Shown: positions 1-11,612, counted from the stretch's first letter. The stretch is DNA of 64,000 nt from Holotrichia oblita (GCA_023690525.1 CM043016.1:2914001-2978000), one strand, 5' to 3'. The notes: generated from the letters alone by a model not told the origin. Program-made: numbers and translations.

Positions 1-439
1 ATGATTAAGCTGTGACGAGCTGTGTTGAAGGCGTTCTGGACATCAATTGTGACTAATGCGCACCATTTGTATTCACGTATTTTGGACGTTTCAACTACGG
101 TTAAGATAGCTTGGGCCGTTGACCTCCCCTTCCGGAATCCGTACTGGTGTTGATGGAGGTCGCCCTTTTCTTCCAGTTCTTCGAGTAGCCTGTTCTTCAA
201 GAGAATCTCAAGGAGTTTACTCAAGGTGTTTAGTAAACAGTGAGGTCTATACGAGCTCGCCAGTTCGGGAGGTTTTCCATCCTTTAATGTGAGTATTACC
301 CTGGCTACCTTCCATATTTCAGGAAATTCTTGTGTTTTCAGCAAGTTGTTCATGACTCCTGCTAGCATATCGGTCAAGCAGCTTCCAGCAATTTTAACTG
401 CTTCGGGTGGCACTTTGTCAGGTCCAGGGGCTCTGGCAC

Positions 440-452
<13 letters not shown>
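1..452 (-). pseudogene. R1/Jockey-type LINE RT fragment (5' part of RT domain)
   Basis: Read on the minus strand, one frame stays open from about 452 to the window edge and gives the entry region of a non-LTR reverse transcriptase. It starts with an APGPDKVPPEAVKIA segment (RT motif 0, 'kaPGpDgip'). It continues through a PEIWKVARVILTLKDGK stretch and SSYRPHCLLNTLSKLLE (motif 1), then QYGFRKGRSTAQAI (motif 2a). It ends in VTIDVQNAFNTARH, the first catalytic-aspartate region, at the window start. This layout is typical of R1/I-group LINEs. The fragment is cut at the window edge and begins abruptly at an (AAT)n tract, so the copy is incomplete. It is inferred to be a dead remnant. Confidence 0.8.

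Positions 453-482
<30 letters not shown>
440..482. repeat. (ATT)n microsatellite
   Basis: Roughly 14 uninterrupted TTA/ATT units. The tract lies exactly between the LINE fragment and a pogo-like transposase fragment. The poly-leucine and poly-isoleucine ORFs that cross it are artefacts. Confidence 0.95.
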
Positions 483-483
<1 letters not shown>

Positions 484-650
484 GAACAGGAGCATGAAGA
501 GTGGACAAGCCACTTTTATCTGAATTATAGATGCTTTCAGGGCCAAAATTATATCTTTCCATTACATCGGAGAGTTGTTCACATTTACTTTGTTCAAAGC
601 CCTGGATCTTGCTAGGCTAGTAGGATTTTGTGTGGAGGCATCTATCATGC
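484..650 (-). pseudogene. pogo/Tigger-like DDE_1 transposase fragment
   Basis: On the minus strand two frames together give a short piece of a pogo-type transposase. The first reads NPTSLARSRALNKVNV, like the 'ATSlaRA.gFN' segment before the catalytic core. After a frameshift it reads FEQSKCEQLSDVMERYNFG, then SIYNSDKSGLSTLHAPV, which matches the 'iYNvDETGLsTV' block holding the first catalytic aspartate of DDE_1 transposases. In this copy the E of 'DET' is changed (SDKSG). The piece is only about 55 residues and is broken by the frameshift and the adjoining microsatellite. The family assignment rests on motif similarity read by eye. Confidence 0.65.
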
Positions 651-1735
651 GAGGCATTAAACTCAACGCATGTAAAACAGGAAACTATAATTTGTTTGTG
701 TTTTATGAGGCTGTCCTAAGGCACACTGTGTCTCAAGGTACACACTTCTCCCCTACAGTACTTTTAAAAGATTTTAAAAGCTGTCATATTCTACGTTTTT
801 TCCTATCGTACTGAGTTTACTTCGCTTTTCAAGCTTGAACGTTGATAGAGGAAGAGAGAGAGTTTGTTTACTTTGTAAACTGAAACTCCCGATCGGGTAT
901 TGGTTTTCATTGTAAAATCTTCGAACGTTAACTTTACGTCTTGTTATTTCATATTCGTAAATGTGGTAGAATAGGATTTCTATAATACATTCTATTCGAT
1001 GAAAGTTATTGAGGTACGACGATCTGTCTTAGAATTCTTAGTTTAACTGTTTCGAATTTCAGTCAAACACCGAGACACTAACGAGAGTATTTAAGGCTGA
1101 AAGCTATGTAACTACTTAGACTAGACGTCTCGGACTCCGGGCGGATTATATTTGTTCTTGTCGTGGAGTAAGTAAACAGGTAATTTCCAAACAGCTTAAC
1201 GTCTTAATTAATGGGATATGCCGCAAGGTAATTTACAGGTGTTTCGGTTGACCTTGAATCTGTTTTTAGCTCATATTTGTATATATGTGTATAAATCAGC
1301 TTGTAAATTATTATCAAACTAATCAAACCGTAGCAATAGATTCTACAGTACTATACATCTAGTGTTGTAGCGTTCACCATTCATTTACGGTTGGCTCAAT
1401 ATAATACACCCTCTCGCTAATTTTCGCTAAATTAAATTTGTACATGAGAGCCGCGAGCTAATAATTAGGGTTCTGGCTAACTAACCGAAATGTCAGTACG
1501 GTAGGCGACGACGTAATTTGTGTAGCAGAAACAACGTACACCGGCTAGCGCCAGAGCGGGCGATATAGCTGGCTATGGTTCGCATGAGTGGATTTATAGA
1601 AATTCATAAATTAGGCGTTAATTTTGGAGTGGTCGTTTAGCGCTAGTTAGGCCAACTATGCGTGAGGGTACATCGTTGGATATAATTATTATACAGTTAA
1701 TAGCAAACGCGTTAATGTATGGATGTATTGGATTG
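651..1735. other. No gene recognised
   Basis: A+T-rich sequence with short unrelated ORFs and no family motif seen on either strand. I see no convincing terminal repeats. Confidence 0.5.
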
Positions 1736-1736
1736 A

Positions 1737-1934
1737 AAAAATTACAACAACTGCTTGGACCCCTTTTCGTTGTCTTTACAACCTAATATCTAATTTAAAT
1801 ATAATGACGTATTTGATTGATGTTTTTTGCCTACACTTTTGAATGTCTTTTGAAAATTTCTTATTTTTCCTCTTAATAATCCTATTGACTGGCCACTTTT
1901 ATGTATATGAATAAATAAACATAATTTTTGACAG
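1737..1934. mobile_element. Short internally deleted copy of the adjacent 2.4-kb repeat
   Basis: About 120 bp beginning ATTACAACAACTGCTTGGA is followed directly by about 80 bp ending CATAATTTTTGACAGC. The first block recurs at 1940-2056 and the second at 4272-4350, where they are separated by 2.2 kb. This copy is therefore a deletion derivative of the longer element, joined at a short AATT microhomology. The two copies lie head-to-tail with only a few bases between them. Confidence 0.7.
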
Positions 1935-2934
1935 CAACAAAATTACAACAACTGCTTGGATCCCTTTTCGTTGAGTACAACCTAATGTATCTAATTTAAA
2001 TATAATGACGTATTTGATTGATGTTTTTTCCTACACTTTTGAATGTCTTTTGAAAATTACCAAGACAACTATGTTAACTTCCATAAATTTCAAAAGAGAA
2101 AGCAGAAGAAGAATGTATTGCAAACGTTCACCATTAACATTTAAAGTCTGGATAATACTGCTCCATCATACTCAATTTTCAACATCTTTGACATGCAACA
2201 ACAACAAGAGTTAGCAAAGCAGGCAAACAGAAAAGAAGTGGTCCAGAATGCTCTAATTTCTAGGAAAAAGAACACGTTTTGTAATCAAATTTAAGATTGT
2301 TGTCAATTAAGAGACCTCAATTGTAACGGTTTGAATTTTATAAACAGAATATACAGAAATTTGGTCAAAGTCTTCACCAAATTTCTTCCGTGGATATAAG
2401 ATTTAGTTTTAAGTGGACATGGTTGGTCAAAGTGATTTGGTCTAGATGGTGATGTTTCTAGATCATTGGTTAATTAATAAATGAGTAAAGATCCCTGAAT
2501 ATGAAACTAAATTTCAGAACGAAAGACTGATTGATAATCAGTTTTATCTGATGATATTGAAGATTTGCAATAGATGTTGTAACTTTGCAAAATTGAACTC
2601 CAATTTGCATATGTTTACAAGGCTATTTTTGAAATAAAACTTTTTAGGAAACAAAAATTCTATGAGCAACTTTCCTGAATACTTGATGAAGAGTAGCTTT
2701 GTCTGGACAATCGGTTTTATCTGATGATAACTGAAGATTTGCAATAGAAGTTGGCATATCTGTAATTGAAGTCCAGAACGAGAATAACCTTAGTGCTTCA
2801 CTAATTTGAAAAACAACATAGGACCAAAATGTTAAACTTTTTGTAACAGGTTTGAAGACTAAAGGTGGTACCAGCACGATCTTTTGCCCTTAAGAAGGGC
2901 AAATATTTTTGGGGGATTTTTGAACAGCTGATAA

Positions 2935-3231
2935 TTAGTTGAAACGATTTCCTTGATCAATATATTTTCTAATAGGGTCATAAACTTTATCACTTGTAGT
3001 TTGTTGCTCTTTGCTGTGGTTCTTACTGCTTACATTGGATATGGTACCATTAACGACCCTTAATGTACCCTTAATAATAGTTTTAGCTACTGCATTAATG
3101 AAAACTTTATCAGCATTACCGCCATCTGCTGTCGAAAAGGCAAAAAATAGATAACAAATTTTGTGGATTGTAAACCTGGTTTTATTTAGAAATGTCCTTA
3201 GAATCAATGTCTCCTTCTCCCCTGAGGGCAA
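2935..3231 (-). pseudogene. Unassigned transposon-associated coding fragment
   Basis: A 98-codon open stretch containing DKVFINAVAKTIIKGTLRVV followed by SDKVYDPIRKYIDQ. The spacing and residues are reminiscent of a repetitive arthropod protein family with a 'VCkkFFLntL.Is...vRt' block and, about 25 residues later, '..iReHI.sfP'. The cysteine and several consensus residues are missing, so the resemblance is weak. No start context or downstream domain was identified. It may simply be a chance ORF inside the repeat. Confidence 0.3.
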
Positions 3232-3289
3232 ACTTACGTTCCTAAGTCCCTTTATCTTCCCAGAAAGCCATTTTAGACTGGAATTTGGG

Positions 3290-4130
3290 TATTAAAGTTT
3301 TCAGTATCTAGAGATAACTGGAAATGGTAGAAATATGTAGTCCTAGATATTGTTTTGATCAACCCTCTCCTAATGGTAACCCAGGAAGGAGGTCTATCAG
3401 GACTGAGGTTGGCTAATATGTTTATCAGTGGATTATCAGGTCTTTCAATCTATTCTCTTGTTTTGATTGCCAAATCAATCAATTATTATGCTGTTTCATC
3501 GAAGTGACTCTTAGGTCGTCTTGTGGCTGCTGATTGCCGACGAATAAGGGGACGCCCCTGATAATTCTGTAAAGTTTTCTGCTTCTTCAGATGGGTACTC
3601 GCCATGCTGGACAACGGTAGTGCACGATAGGTATAGAACTGATGGACTCCAGGGGAGTCTCAAACTATCAATGGGTGCAGTGGTCGCAGTCTATTTGTGA
3701 ACTGAACTGCCACACAATTAGATTCGTTAATTTTCTGACGCCACCTGGATGCCCATGACAAAATTTCATCCTCAGTTTTCCACGGAGTTGATTTTCGTCA
3801 GAACTGGAAAGGTGAAAGGCAGCGTCGTCGATATAGATTGCAAGTTCAATACTCTGTGAATTGAGCACGTAAACCGCTACAATGTGTCATGAATGGCTTC
3901 CGTCAGCCGAAACATTTGGTACTCGGAAGAATCTTCCCGGGGCAACGTTGGCTTTGGCGAGACAAGAGATCAGTGAAATTGGCCTGTAGTTCCATACTTT
4001 AGGAAAATATCCCAGGCACAAAATCGCGATTAGGATTTGACTGAGGTCGTCCATGATATTCAGTGGAAGCAGTTAAGTTTCACCTTAAACTATCGTCATC
4101 ATCTTCGAGACATTCTGTTGGTGGATGTGT
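3290..4130 (-). pseudogene. Jockey-clade LINE RT pseudogene
   Basis: Pieces of a Jockey-type RT appear in order on the minus strand in more than one frame. First comes LPLNIMDDLSQILIAILCLG then YFPKVW, followed directly by NYRPISLISCLAK (motif 1). Next is ELAIYIDDAAFHLSSSDENQ, equivalent to the 'YADDTAflsSS' catalytic block with YADD changed to YIDD. Last is DEILSWASRWRQKINESNCV, then VAVQFTNR (the 'W..kWrikiN..Ks..v.Ft' segment). The part between motif 1 and the YADD block is missing, and frameshifts separate the pieces. The copy is clearly inactive. Confidence 0.7.
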
Positions 4131-4350
4131 TGCTAAAACCATCCATTGAACCGATCAAATTACCTGAGGTTGGCTTCATAGTTTAGGCTTCTAGTCTTTT
4201 CAAATTGCATGAAAATTTGTAGAGGAAAGATTCATGTAAAGAGTTCCCTTCAGTTTATTTAATCAATTTAATTTCTTATTTTTTCTCTTAATAATCCTAT
4301 TGACTGCGCCACTTTTATGTATATGAATAAACAAACATAATTTTTGACAG

Positions 4351-5385
4351 CTACATTTTATCGTAGCCTTTCAAGCTTAATATTTCATAAAATACACCAT
4401 TCAAAGAGCGCCTAACAATATTAACAATAAAAAGAAATAACATACAAAGCATATAACATAGTACCATCAATAATACAGAACAGACATTGGCTGGATAACG
4501 AGCGCAGAGAAATTTTCAAATGCAACGGCGTGTACGGGGTGTGCTACATATATACATATAGAGGGCCATTTTTAGGAGTTTTTTTATTGCTTCACGGTAC
4601 AATAGATAAAGAAATAGTGGTAGCGCTCTATATACGGTGAACGTAGGAAATACATTTTACGACCACTTTTTTCCATACAGAAACGGCTGTAATTCGTGAA
4701 GCGGGTGGTCTTTCAAACAAAAAATATGGCATTTTACGTATTCAAAAATAGGTGGGAATTTGGGAAAGGTATAGCGAGAAATGGCATAATGTTACTATCG
4801 CTGTTCTTCCTGCTTTATTTATGTTACATCTGCACAATTTCTATTCAGTTCATATTCCACAGTGACTCGTGACTCGATAAAAAAAAAATCCTAATTGATT
4901 TTAGCTCGATATTAACGGTGGGAAATAAATTTTTGTAACATATATATAAGTCAGTCGCACCCATCTCAAGAACGGAATTTGTATTCTCCCGGTTTAACCG
5001 ATGAAGTATTTTACCGGTTAGGCGGACGGGTGACAAACTACCGATTTCAGACGGTGATCTATCCGTAGGAGATCGGCTCGACCGCAAATCAGAATAAACC
5101 CCTTGTTAAATGTCCCACGTCGCTACTCCACCGGGTGCCCTGGGGGATCACAACTTTCGAAGGTCTACGATGTATGGCCGTCTAATCGTACGGGTACGAC
5201 AGTTTTCGGGTTAATGAAAAAAGCGGCGCGGAAAATTTAAACTCGATCCTTTTGACGTTGAACCCTAATCTAGAATGTTAAGGTTTAATTTAAGTGAACG
5301 ACTTAAAAGATATTATTTTTATTTAAATTTAATTATGATTAAATGAATAATTACTAACGATCATTGTTATTTTAAAGACGTATTG
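4351..5385. other. No gene recognised
   Basis: A+T-rich sequence with no coding motif seen. The longest open stretch (minus strand, about 80 codons near 4,845-5,087) has no recognisable domain. Confidence 0.5.
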
Positions 5386-5389
5386 TTTA

Positions 5390-7860
5390 ATTGGGACGTT
5401 TTTGTCCCGTGTGAAAAATGTGATCATTTAGTGTCAATAAAATTCCTGAAGACATTTTTAAGGGATATACCATTGATTTTTCGAACGGGACACTTTTGTC
5501 CCAGCTTAAAAAAATGCTGGAATTCTCTCTAATGTAGTTTACAATTCATACTAAGCAAATATTAGTCGTATGTTGCACTTTTTGAACGGGACACTTTTGT
5601 CCCAGCTTAAAAATTTATGACAAATTTATGGGACAGTTTTGTTTCACTAAAAAATTAACATTACTATCACTAAAATATTAATTGTATGATGCACTTTTTC
5701 AACGGGACACTTTTGTCCCAGTTAAAAAATTATCAATTTTAGCAGAAAATGGTGCAATACTACTTTTAATTAAATTTCATAGTTATATTATCGATTTTTT
5801 GGTGGGACAGTTTTGTCCCACTTAAGAAAACATACTGGAGTTGCTTGTAACGCATTCTGCGATCCATACTAAGCAAATTTCAATCGTATGTTGCACTTTT
5901 TCAATTGGGACAGTTTTGTCCCAGCTTAAAAAATAATTTTGTCAAAGAAAATGGCTGTAGTACTAATTTTAACTAAATTTCGTACTTTTTATTACCGATT
6001 TTGCGGTGGGACAATTTTTTCCCACTTAAGAAAACATACTGGAATTGTTTGCAAAGCATTCTGCAATTCAAACTAAGCAAATTACAATCATATTTTGCAC
6101 TTTTTTGAACGGGACACTTTTGCCCCAGTTTAAAAAATATTAATTTTATCAAAGAAAATAGCCGTAATACTAATTTAAACTAAACTTTGTTGTTATATTA
6201 CCGATTTTTCGGTGGGACAATTTTGTCCCACTTAAGAAAAAATACTGGAATTGTTTGCAAAGCATTCTGCAATTCAAACTAAGTAAATTACAATCGTATG
6301 TTGCACTTTTTTTGAACGGGAGACTTTTGTCCCAGTTCAAAAATTATTAATTTTGTCAAAGAAAATAGCTGTAATACTAATTTAAACTAAACTTTGTAGT
6401 TATATTACCGATTTTTCGGTGGGACAATTCTGTCCCACTTAAGAAAACATACTGGAATTGTTTGCAAAGCATTCTGCAATTCAAACTAAGCAAATTACAA
6501 TAATATTTTGCACTTTTTTGAACGGGACACTTTTGTCCCAGTTTAAAAATTATTAATTTTGTCAAAGAAACTAGCTGTAATACTAATTTAAACTAAACTT
6601 TGTAGTTATATTACTGATTTTTTGGTGGGACAATTTTGTCCCACTTAAGAAAAAATACTGGAATTGTTTGCAAAGCATTCTGCAATTCAAACTAAGCGAA
6701 TTTCAATGAATATATTGCACTTTTTTGAACGGGACACTTGTCCCAGTTCAAAAATTATTAATTTTGTCAAAGAAAATAGCTGTAATACTAATTTAAACTA
6801 AACTTTGTAGTTATATTACCGATTTTTCGGTGGGACAATTTTGTCCCACTTAAGAAAACATACTGGAATTGTTTGCAAAGCATTCTGCAATTCAGACTAA
6901 GCAAATTACAATCGTATGTTGCACTTTTTTGAACGGGACACTTTTGTCCCAGTTTAAAAATTATTAATTTTGTCAAAGAAAATGACTGTAATACTAATTT
7001 TAACTAAATTTCGTAGTTATATTACCGATTTTTCGGTGGGACAGTTTTGTCCCACTTAAGAAAAATACTGGAATTGTTTGCAAAGCATTCTGCAATCCAA
7101 ACTAAGCAAATTTCAATGAGTATGTTGCACTTTTTTGAACGGGACATTTTTGTCTCAGTTTAAAAATTATTAATTTTGTCAAAGAAAATGACTAATACTA
7201 ATTTTAACTAAATTTCGTAGTTATATTACCGATTTTTCGGTGGGACAGTCTTGTCCCACTTAAGAAAATACTGGAATTGTTTGCAAAGCATTCTGCAATT
7301 CAAACTAAGCAAATTGCAAACGTATGTTGCACTTTTTTGAACGGGACACTTTTGTCCCAGTTTAAAAATTATTAATTTTCAAAGAAAATGGCTGTAATAC
7401 TAATTTTAACTAAATTTCGTAGTTATATTACCGATTTTTCAGTGGGACAGTTTTGTCCCATTTAAAAATGCTGAAATTCTTTCTAACGTAGTCTACAATT
7501 CATACTAAATAAATATTTAGTCGTATGTTGTACTTTTTTGAATGGGACACTTTTGTCCCAGCATAAAAATTATTATTTTTGGCAAAAAAAATGACTGTAA
7601 TACTAATTATAACTAAATTTCGTAGTTGGATTTTTCGGTGGGATATTTTGTCCCACTTAACAAAACATACTGGAATTGCTTGTAACGCATTCTGCGATCC
7701 ATACTTAGCAAATTTCAATCATGTTTTTCGAACGGGACATTTTTGTCCCGGCTTAAATTTTTATCTTTGGCAACGAAAATGTCTGTAATACTAATTTTAC
7801 CTAAATTTCATAGTTATATAGCCGATTTTACGATGGGATAGTTTTGTCTTAAGAAAATAC
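5390..7860. repeat. Palindrome-bearing satellite, unit about 205 bp
   Basis: Roughly 12 tandem units. Each unit carries two near-perfect palindromes about 100 bp apart, one of type AACGGGACACTTTTGTCCCA and one of type GTGGGACAATTTTGTCCCAC. Examples start near 5489, 5588, 5704, 5803, 5907, 6007, 6112, 6213, 6523, 6627, 6832, 6937, 7038, 7243, 7345, 7547 and 7734. Between them are conserved blocks such as TTACCGATTTTTCGGTGGG and CTGGAATTGTTTGCAAAGCA. Register is good from about 5,590 on and decays at both edges. The 62-residue minus-strand ORFs in the array are by-products of the repeat. Confidence 0.93.
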
Positions 7861-9426
7861 TGGAATTCTTTGTAATGTACCCTATAATCCATATACTAAG
7901 AAATAGATGTATTCACTTTTTTGCAATTTAAGTTCAGGGTAGTAACATTGGCCCTGTGTTGTTTGAGTATATCGTATTTATCTGTTTTTAATATTAGTCT
8001 CTGGAGTCGTCCGTGTCTACTGGATGCCGAGATACACGGTCGAGAACACGGTATCTACCTGAAAAGATGTATTTATTTTCAATTTAAGTTTTCCGGGTAA
8101 AATCGTTGTTCCGGGACGACGAAGAAGAAGAAGTTTAGAAACTTAGATTGTGTAAAAAATATTTTAGATTGCTTGGGTTTGGAAGGTACCCGAGTAATAT
8201 TTTATGTTGTGGAAATAGATTTCGCAGATATGTGACAGATTGTTAAACAAAAACTAAAATCGATTATAAGGATAGAATGTAATCTATCTAAGGACGAAGT
8301 TAATTCGAAACCATTTTTCATTAAAAGAAACGAAATGATTTTATTCCTTCCAATTATAATGCGCTTTGCTAGTCTACAAAAATGCCACAATTTTTCCTCG
8401 TTGAAGCCATATATTTTCTTTATCCTTAGTCGGAACGAATATGCTCCGAATCTAATAAAATCAAACTCCGATAACGATTAATCTTCCAGCGTGGGGGCTT
8501 GTGAAGTAAGCTTCAATTTCTATATAAGGGCGATAGTGCAGAAGAGAAGAACTCCCCGGTTTCCAGCTTTTTTTCGTCCCATCCTAGCATTAGCTCACTA
8601 TCCTAGTTTGTCTTCATCCTGCCGTTTTGTAATTAATATCCATTAGGGCGGCTTTTTGTATCAGAACGCCTTGTCACATTGTATCTCTTCAGTTCGGGTA
8701 AGAGTAACACGAATTTGCATCGGGCGATAGGTGCGGTAAAAAAACATCGAACCGGGGAGATGCGGAGTGAGATTAAGAACGTCAGAATGGTATTCCTGTA
8801 GAGAAAGGATGCCCTTCTTTCTAGCGTCTCCTCGTTGGATAGGTATTGAATTTTTAGTGACGCGAAGATGCCTTTTACGTCTGCGGTATTTGTTGAATAT
8901 TAGTCTCCGGATCGATAAGGTCTTGTCGAAAGGTATTACGGAAATTCAACTGCGTAGTTTTTCCTTTTATTAATACTAGAAATTGGAAGAAAATACCCGG
9001 GTGGAAAGGTATACAGTATTCATAAGTTAAAAATGTATTTTCGGGTGGTCGCATATCTTAAATATTTTCTAGTTAAAAAGTCCTTTCATACAAATGATAG
9101 CTTGCATCATTAGTTCTAAAAAAAATGTTTAAAAAGTATCTATATCCTTTTTAGTTTAGATAAATGATAGGTTTCAAATTTTGAAATGACAAACTTCTCG
9201 AGAGAAAATGAATTTTTTTTTAACAGAAGAACTACTTTGTGCACTTCAAGGTCAATCGCAGCTTGACGTGTGGGACTCTCACCCACTAAAACCTCTAAAT
9301 GTCCTCAGTAGTATTTGGAACTGCCATGCTGTGTATAATTTTCCATTTTCTCGAGTTTTCTACCATAAGTGGTACATTCTGATTGAATTGGTATTTACTT
9401 GTTGGAAATCCATTTTAATAACATGC
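7861..9426. other. No gene recognised
   Basis: No coding motif seen. A TATATAAGG string at 8521-8529 is followed by a pyrimidine-rich tract, but no credible ORF lies downstream, so I do not call a promoter. Confidence 0.45.
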
Positions 9427-9936
9427 ACAAAAACCCTTGAAATAAACAAACGCGTTTTAATTCCAAAAAAATTGTATTAATAGACAACAAAAACGACGTT
9501 GGATATATCTAATTGTTAATTTAATAATAAGTTTGTGTTTTTGAATTTGTTGATATCTAATCATTCTAAATTGTTTAAAAGGACACTTTTATTTTATGTA
9601 TATGCAGAATTTTAAAATTGTCGTTGAAATTGTGTTCACATTCTACTAAATGCTTAGCATAATGAAAGTCGGTTTTTTTATTTTGAAAAGATCTCCTGTG
9701 TTCTTTAATTCTGGTATTAAATTCTTTCTATCTGGTTCTTTAATTCTGGTATTAAATGGTACTTCAAACTAATACTTAGATGCTATTCAACCATCCAAAA
9801 CATCTGGTTTCTGAACAAGTGTTTAACACATGGAGTAATCCCAGAATACATTAAGCATAAAACTTCAAACAAAACAGAACAGAAACAAACTTTTGGAAAT
9901 TAAAACACGTTTGTTTATTTCAAGTGTTTTTGTGCA
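9427..9936 (-). mobile_element. Penelope-like element (PLE) remnant with inverted ends
   Basis: The minus strand of 9,585-9,735 encodes FNTRIKEHRRSFQNKKTDFH then YAKHLVECEHNF and FKILHIHK. This is the second half of the GIY-YIG endonuclease domain characteristic of PLEs ('F..R..EH......aeHl...H.f'). Plus-strand bases 9,815-9,880 give LNKCLTHGVIPEYIKHKTSN, like the N-terminal region of PLE proteins. The segment is bracketed by imperfect inverted repeats: 9,427-9,473 (CACAAAAACCCTTGAAATAA) and 9,887-9,936 (TTATTTCAAGTGTTTTTGTG). Inverted partial terminal repeats are usual for PLEs. The RT domain is absent. Confidence 0.7.
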
Positions 9937-9964
9937 GTTTATTATAGTTACCATAGTTTCTGGT

Positions 9965-11392
9965 GTTATTTCAGAGCTCCCAGAGTAATACGCAAGCCCT
10001 TACGCGATATTCGCTCCATCGAAGGCACTAAAAAACCATATGCTCAGTAGTGTCTACTCTGTGGTAGTACAGTCATCAGAGTTGCTCCTGTTAATCCGTT
10101 TGGCGGACATGCCGTATGACTCATTGCCCGTCAACACCTGTGTTAGAAAATAATCTAGTCACCGATGCCCACATACAATCCAACCAACAATGTTCCTATT
10201 AATTGGCTGCTCTTCGGTTCTCGGGTTCTCTGCCGTGTAGAAAGCTTGTGGTACTTGACGTTTCGATCATCTTGTCGTGATCTTCTTCAGAAGTGAAGTG
10301 AAGAAGATCACGACGAAGTACCACAACCTTTCTATACGGCAGAGAACCCGAGAACCGAAGAGTAGCCATCAACAGCGGCCGTGAAAGTCTGAAGACTACA
10401 TTCCTATTAATTGTTTTGTCCATGGTGTCCACTTTTATTTTTTCCAGTTCCAATTTCTTCTGACAGTCAATTGGTGTTTTCAAATTGTCCTGTATTCTCA
10501 CTAACTAAGTAACTAGGTAAACCTTTTCCTTGATTATAAGGTTCTGTAAGACGCTGCGAAGAATCATGTTCATTTGTACTACTTTTCAACATATTTCTGC
10601 ATGTTGGTCACCTTACCTCATATAGCATCATATTGTGGATGGTGCTGCATAGCACCGCCCTTTTTCTGCTGCTCGGTCCTTTCATGTTGGGCATGAGCCT
10701 GGTAAGTCTGGCCACTTTCTTTTCGACGTTGTTTGTTAGTGCTGTCACATGTTCTCCAAACGATCCTCTTTCGTCTAACGTCACCGCCAAATAGGTCAGT
10801 GTCTTAGATGGTATATTGCCTCCGTCTTATGCGGCGGTAGCTCCAACCTGTTGTCATTCATCCATGTCCCGATCAGCTTTAGACAACTGTTTGTGTTCCG
10901 TATTAATGTGTATTTGTCCATTGCCCCCACAACTAGTACCAAGTCATTTGCCAATTCGCCACATCGCATCTTCCGTTAAGCCCAAACCCAACATTCCATC
11001 ATAAAGGACGTTCCACAACAGAGGCCACAAAACGGAACCCTGCGACACTCCCACATTTACTCTGACCGGCCCCACAAGGATTTTTCTTCCAGGGATATAG
11101 CTTAATATAAACTGAATCAAATACCTGGACTATTTATCAGCTTGATATTCATTTGCCGCTTGTATTACCGTTTCAATGGCTTAGATAGTGGAGTTGAACT
11201 TCCAAACTGGTGTTCATGTAGATCATCTTTCTTCACCAGTTCAATTTGCAGCTTATCTCTAAATAGTACCTCCAGAAATTTGGTCAAGGTATTAAGCAAG
11301 CATAACACCCGATAGGAACCTGAGACCTCCAACGGTTTCCTACTCTTTAGGAGGAGTACAATTCATCCGTTGTATCATGCGAAGATGGAAAG
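9965..11392 (-). pseudogene. R1-like LINE ORF2 pseudogene, split by an insertion
   Basis: Reading from 11,392 downward on the minus strand, the recognisable blocks come in the expected order. First is VNVGVSQGSVLWPLLWNVLY then DG (RT motif 4, 'GVpQGSvLGPlLWN'). Next is VTLDERGSFGEHVTALTNNV then EKKVARLTRLMPNMKGPSS (post-RT thumb). Then, after a gap, come DTMDKTINRN and LDYFLTQVLTGNESYGMSAK (C-terminal 'yylTQlLTGHg.F' block). Several stops and frameshifts are present and the catalytic YADD block is not intact. The frame between TINRN and IVGWIVCGHR is interrupted by the palindromic insertion at 10,206-10,400. Removing that insertion and one target copy restores continuity. Confidence 0.8.
10193..10413. 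mobile_element. 195-bp palindromic (fold-back) insertion with 13-bp TSD
   Basis: TTCCTATTAATTG at 10,193-10,205 is repeated exactly at 10,401-10,413. The 195 bp between are mostly one large inverted repeat. The left arm starts CTCTTCGGTTCTCGGGTTCT and the right arm ends with its complement AGAACCCGAGAACCGAAGAG, with arms of about 70 bp. The left arm has about 17 extra bases (TGACGTTTCGATCATCT). Those bases, with the following TTGTCGTGATCTTCTTCAG, read on the minus strand as CTGAAGA...GATCGAAACGTC, close to the hammerhead-ribozyme segment of Penelope-like terminal repeats. It probably is a PLE terminal-repeat dimer inserted into the LINE. Confidence 0.8.
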
Positions 11393-11516
11393 AATACTTT
11401 CAAAGCTTACTAGGAGGGATGGAACAAACAACAAGATATAACAAAACCAGAGCAAAACAACAAAAAGAACAAGACTACTAACAAGAAATAAAACTAGAAG
11501 AAGTACTTACAAAACA
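11370..11516 (+). pseudogene. Short LINE fragment (pre-RT region)
   Basis: The plus strand reads MRRWKEYFQSLLGGMEQTTR and later QEIKLEEV. This matches the linker just before the RT domain of many LINEs ('W.eyF..LLng', followed by 'it.eEv..a'). Only about 45 codons survive, with one stop. Confidence 0.5.
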
Positions 11517-11520
11517 ACCA

Positions 11521-11612
11521 CAGCTTATTATAAGTAGAAAATGGTTACAAAAGCTGTTTTCTTTACGGTAAACAGTTTCGGAGATATTTCCAAAAAACAA
11601 TTTTTTTTATTC
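11521..11612. repeat. Fragment of the 0.9-kb fold-back element
   Basis: GTTACAAAAGCTGTTTTCTT and GGAGATATTTCCAAAAAACA match part of the right arm of the element at 25,887-26,804 (around 26,592-26,675). Only one arm segment is present. Confidence 0.75.

Larger units (their letters stand above)
1939..4350. mobile_element. Long copy of the same repeat, containing a Jockey-like pseudogene
   Basis: The left 120 bp and right 80 bp match the two halves of the short copy just upstream, so these mark the ends of one repeat unit of about 2.4 kb. Inside are minus-strand remnants of a Jockey-like LINE and an unassigned coding fragment at 2.9-3.2 kb. I see no obvious long terminal inverted repeats. The class is unclear: it could be a LINE-bearing composite, or a DNA element that later accepted a LINE. 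Confidence 0.55.

Noticed and set aside
289..615. ORFs with long leucine or isoleucine runs
   Set aside because: Produced by the (ATT)n microsatellite joining two unrelated transposon fragments.
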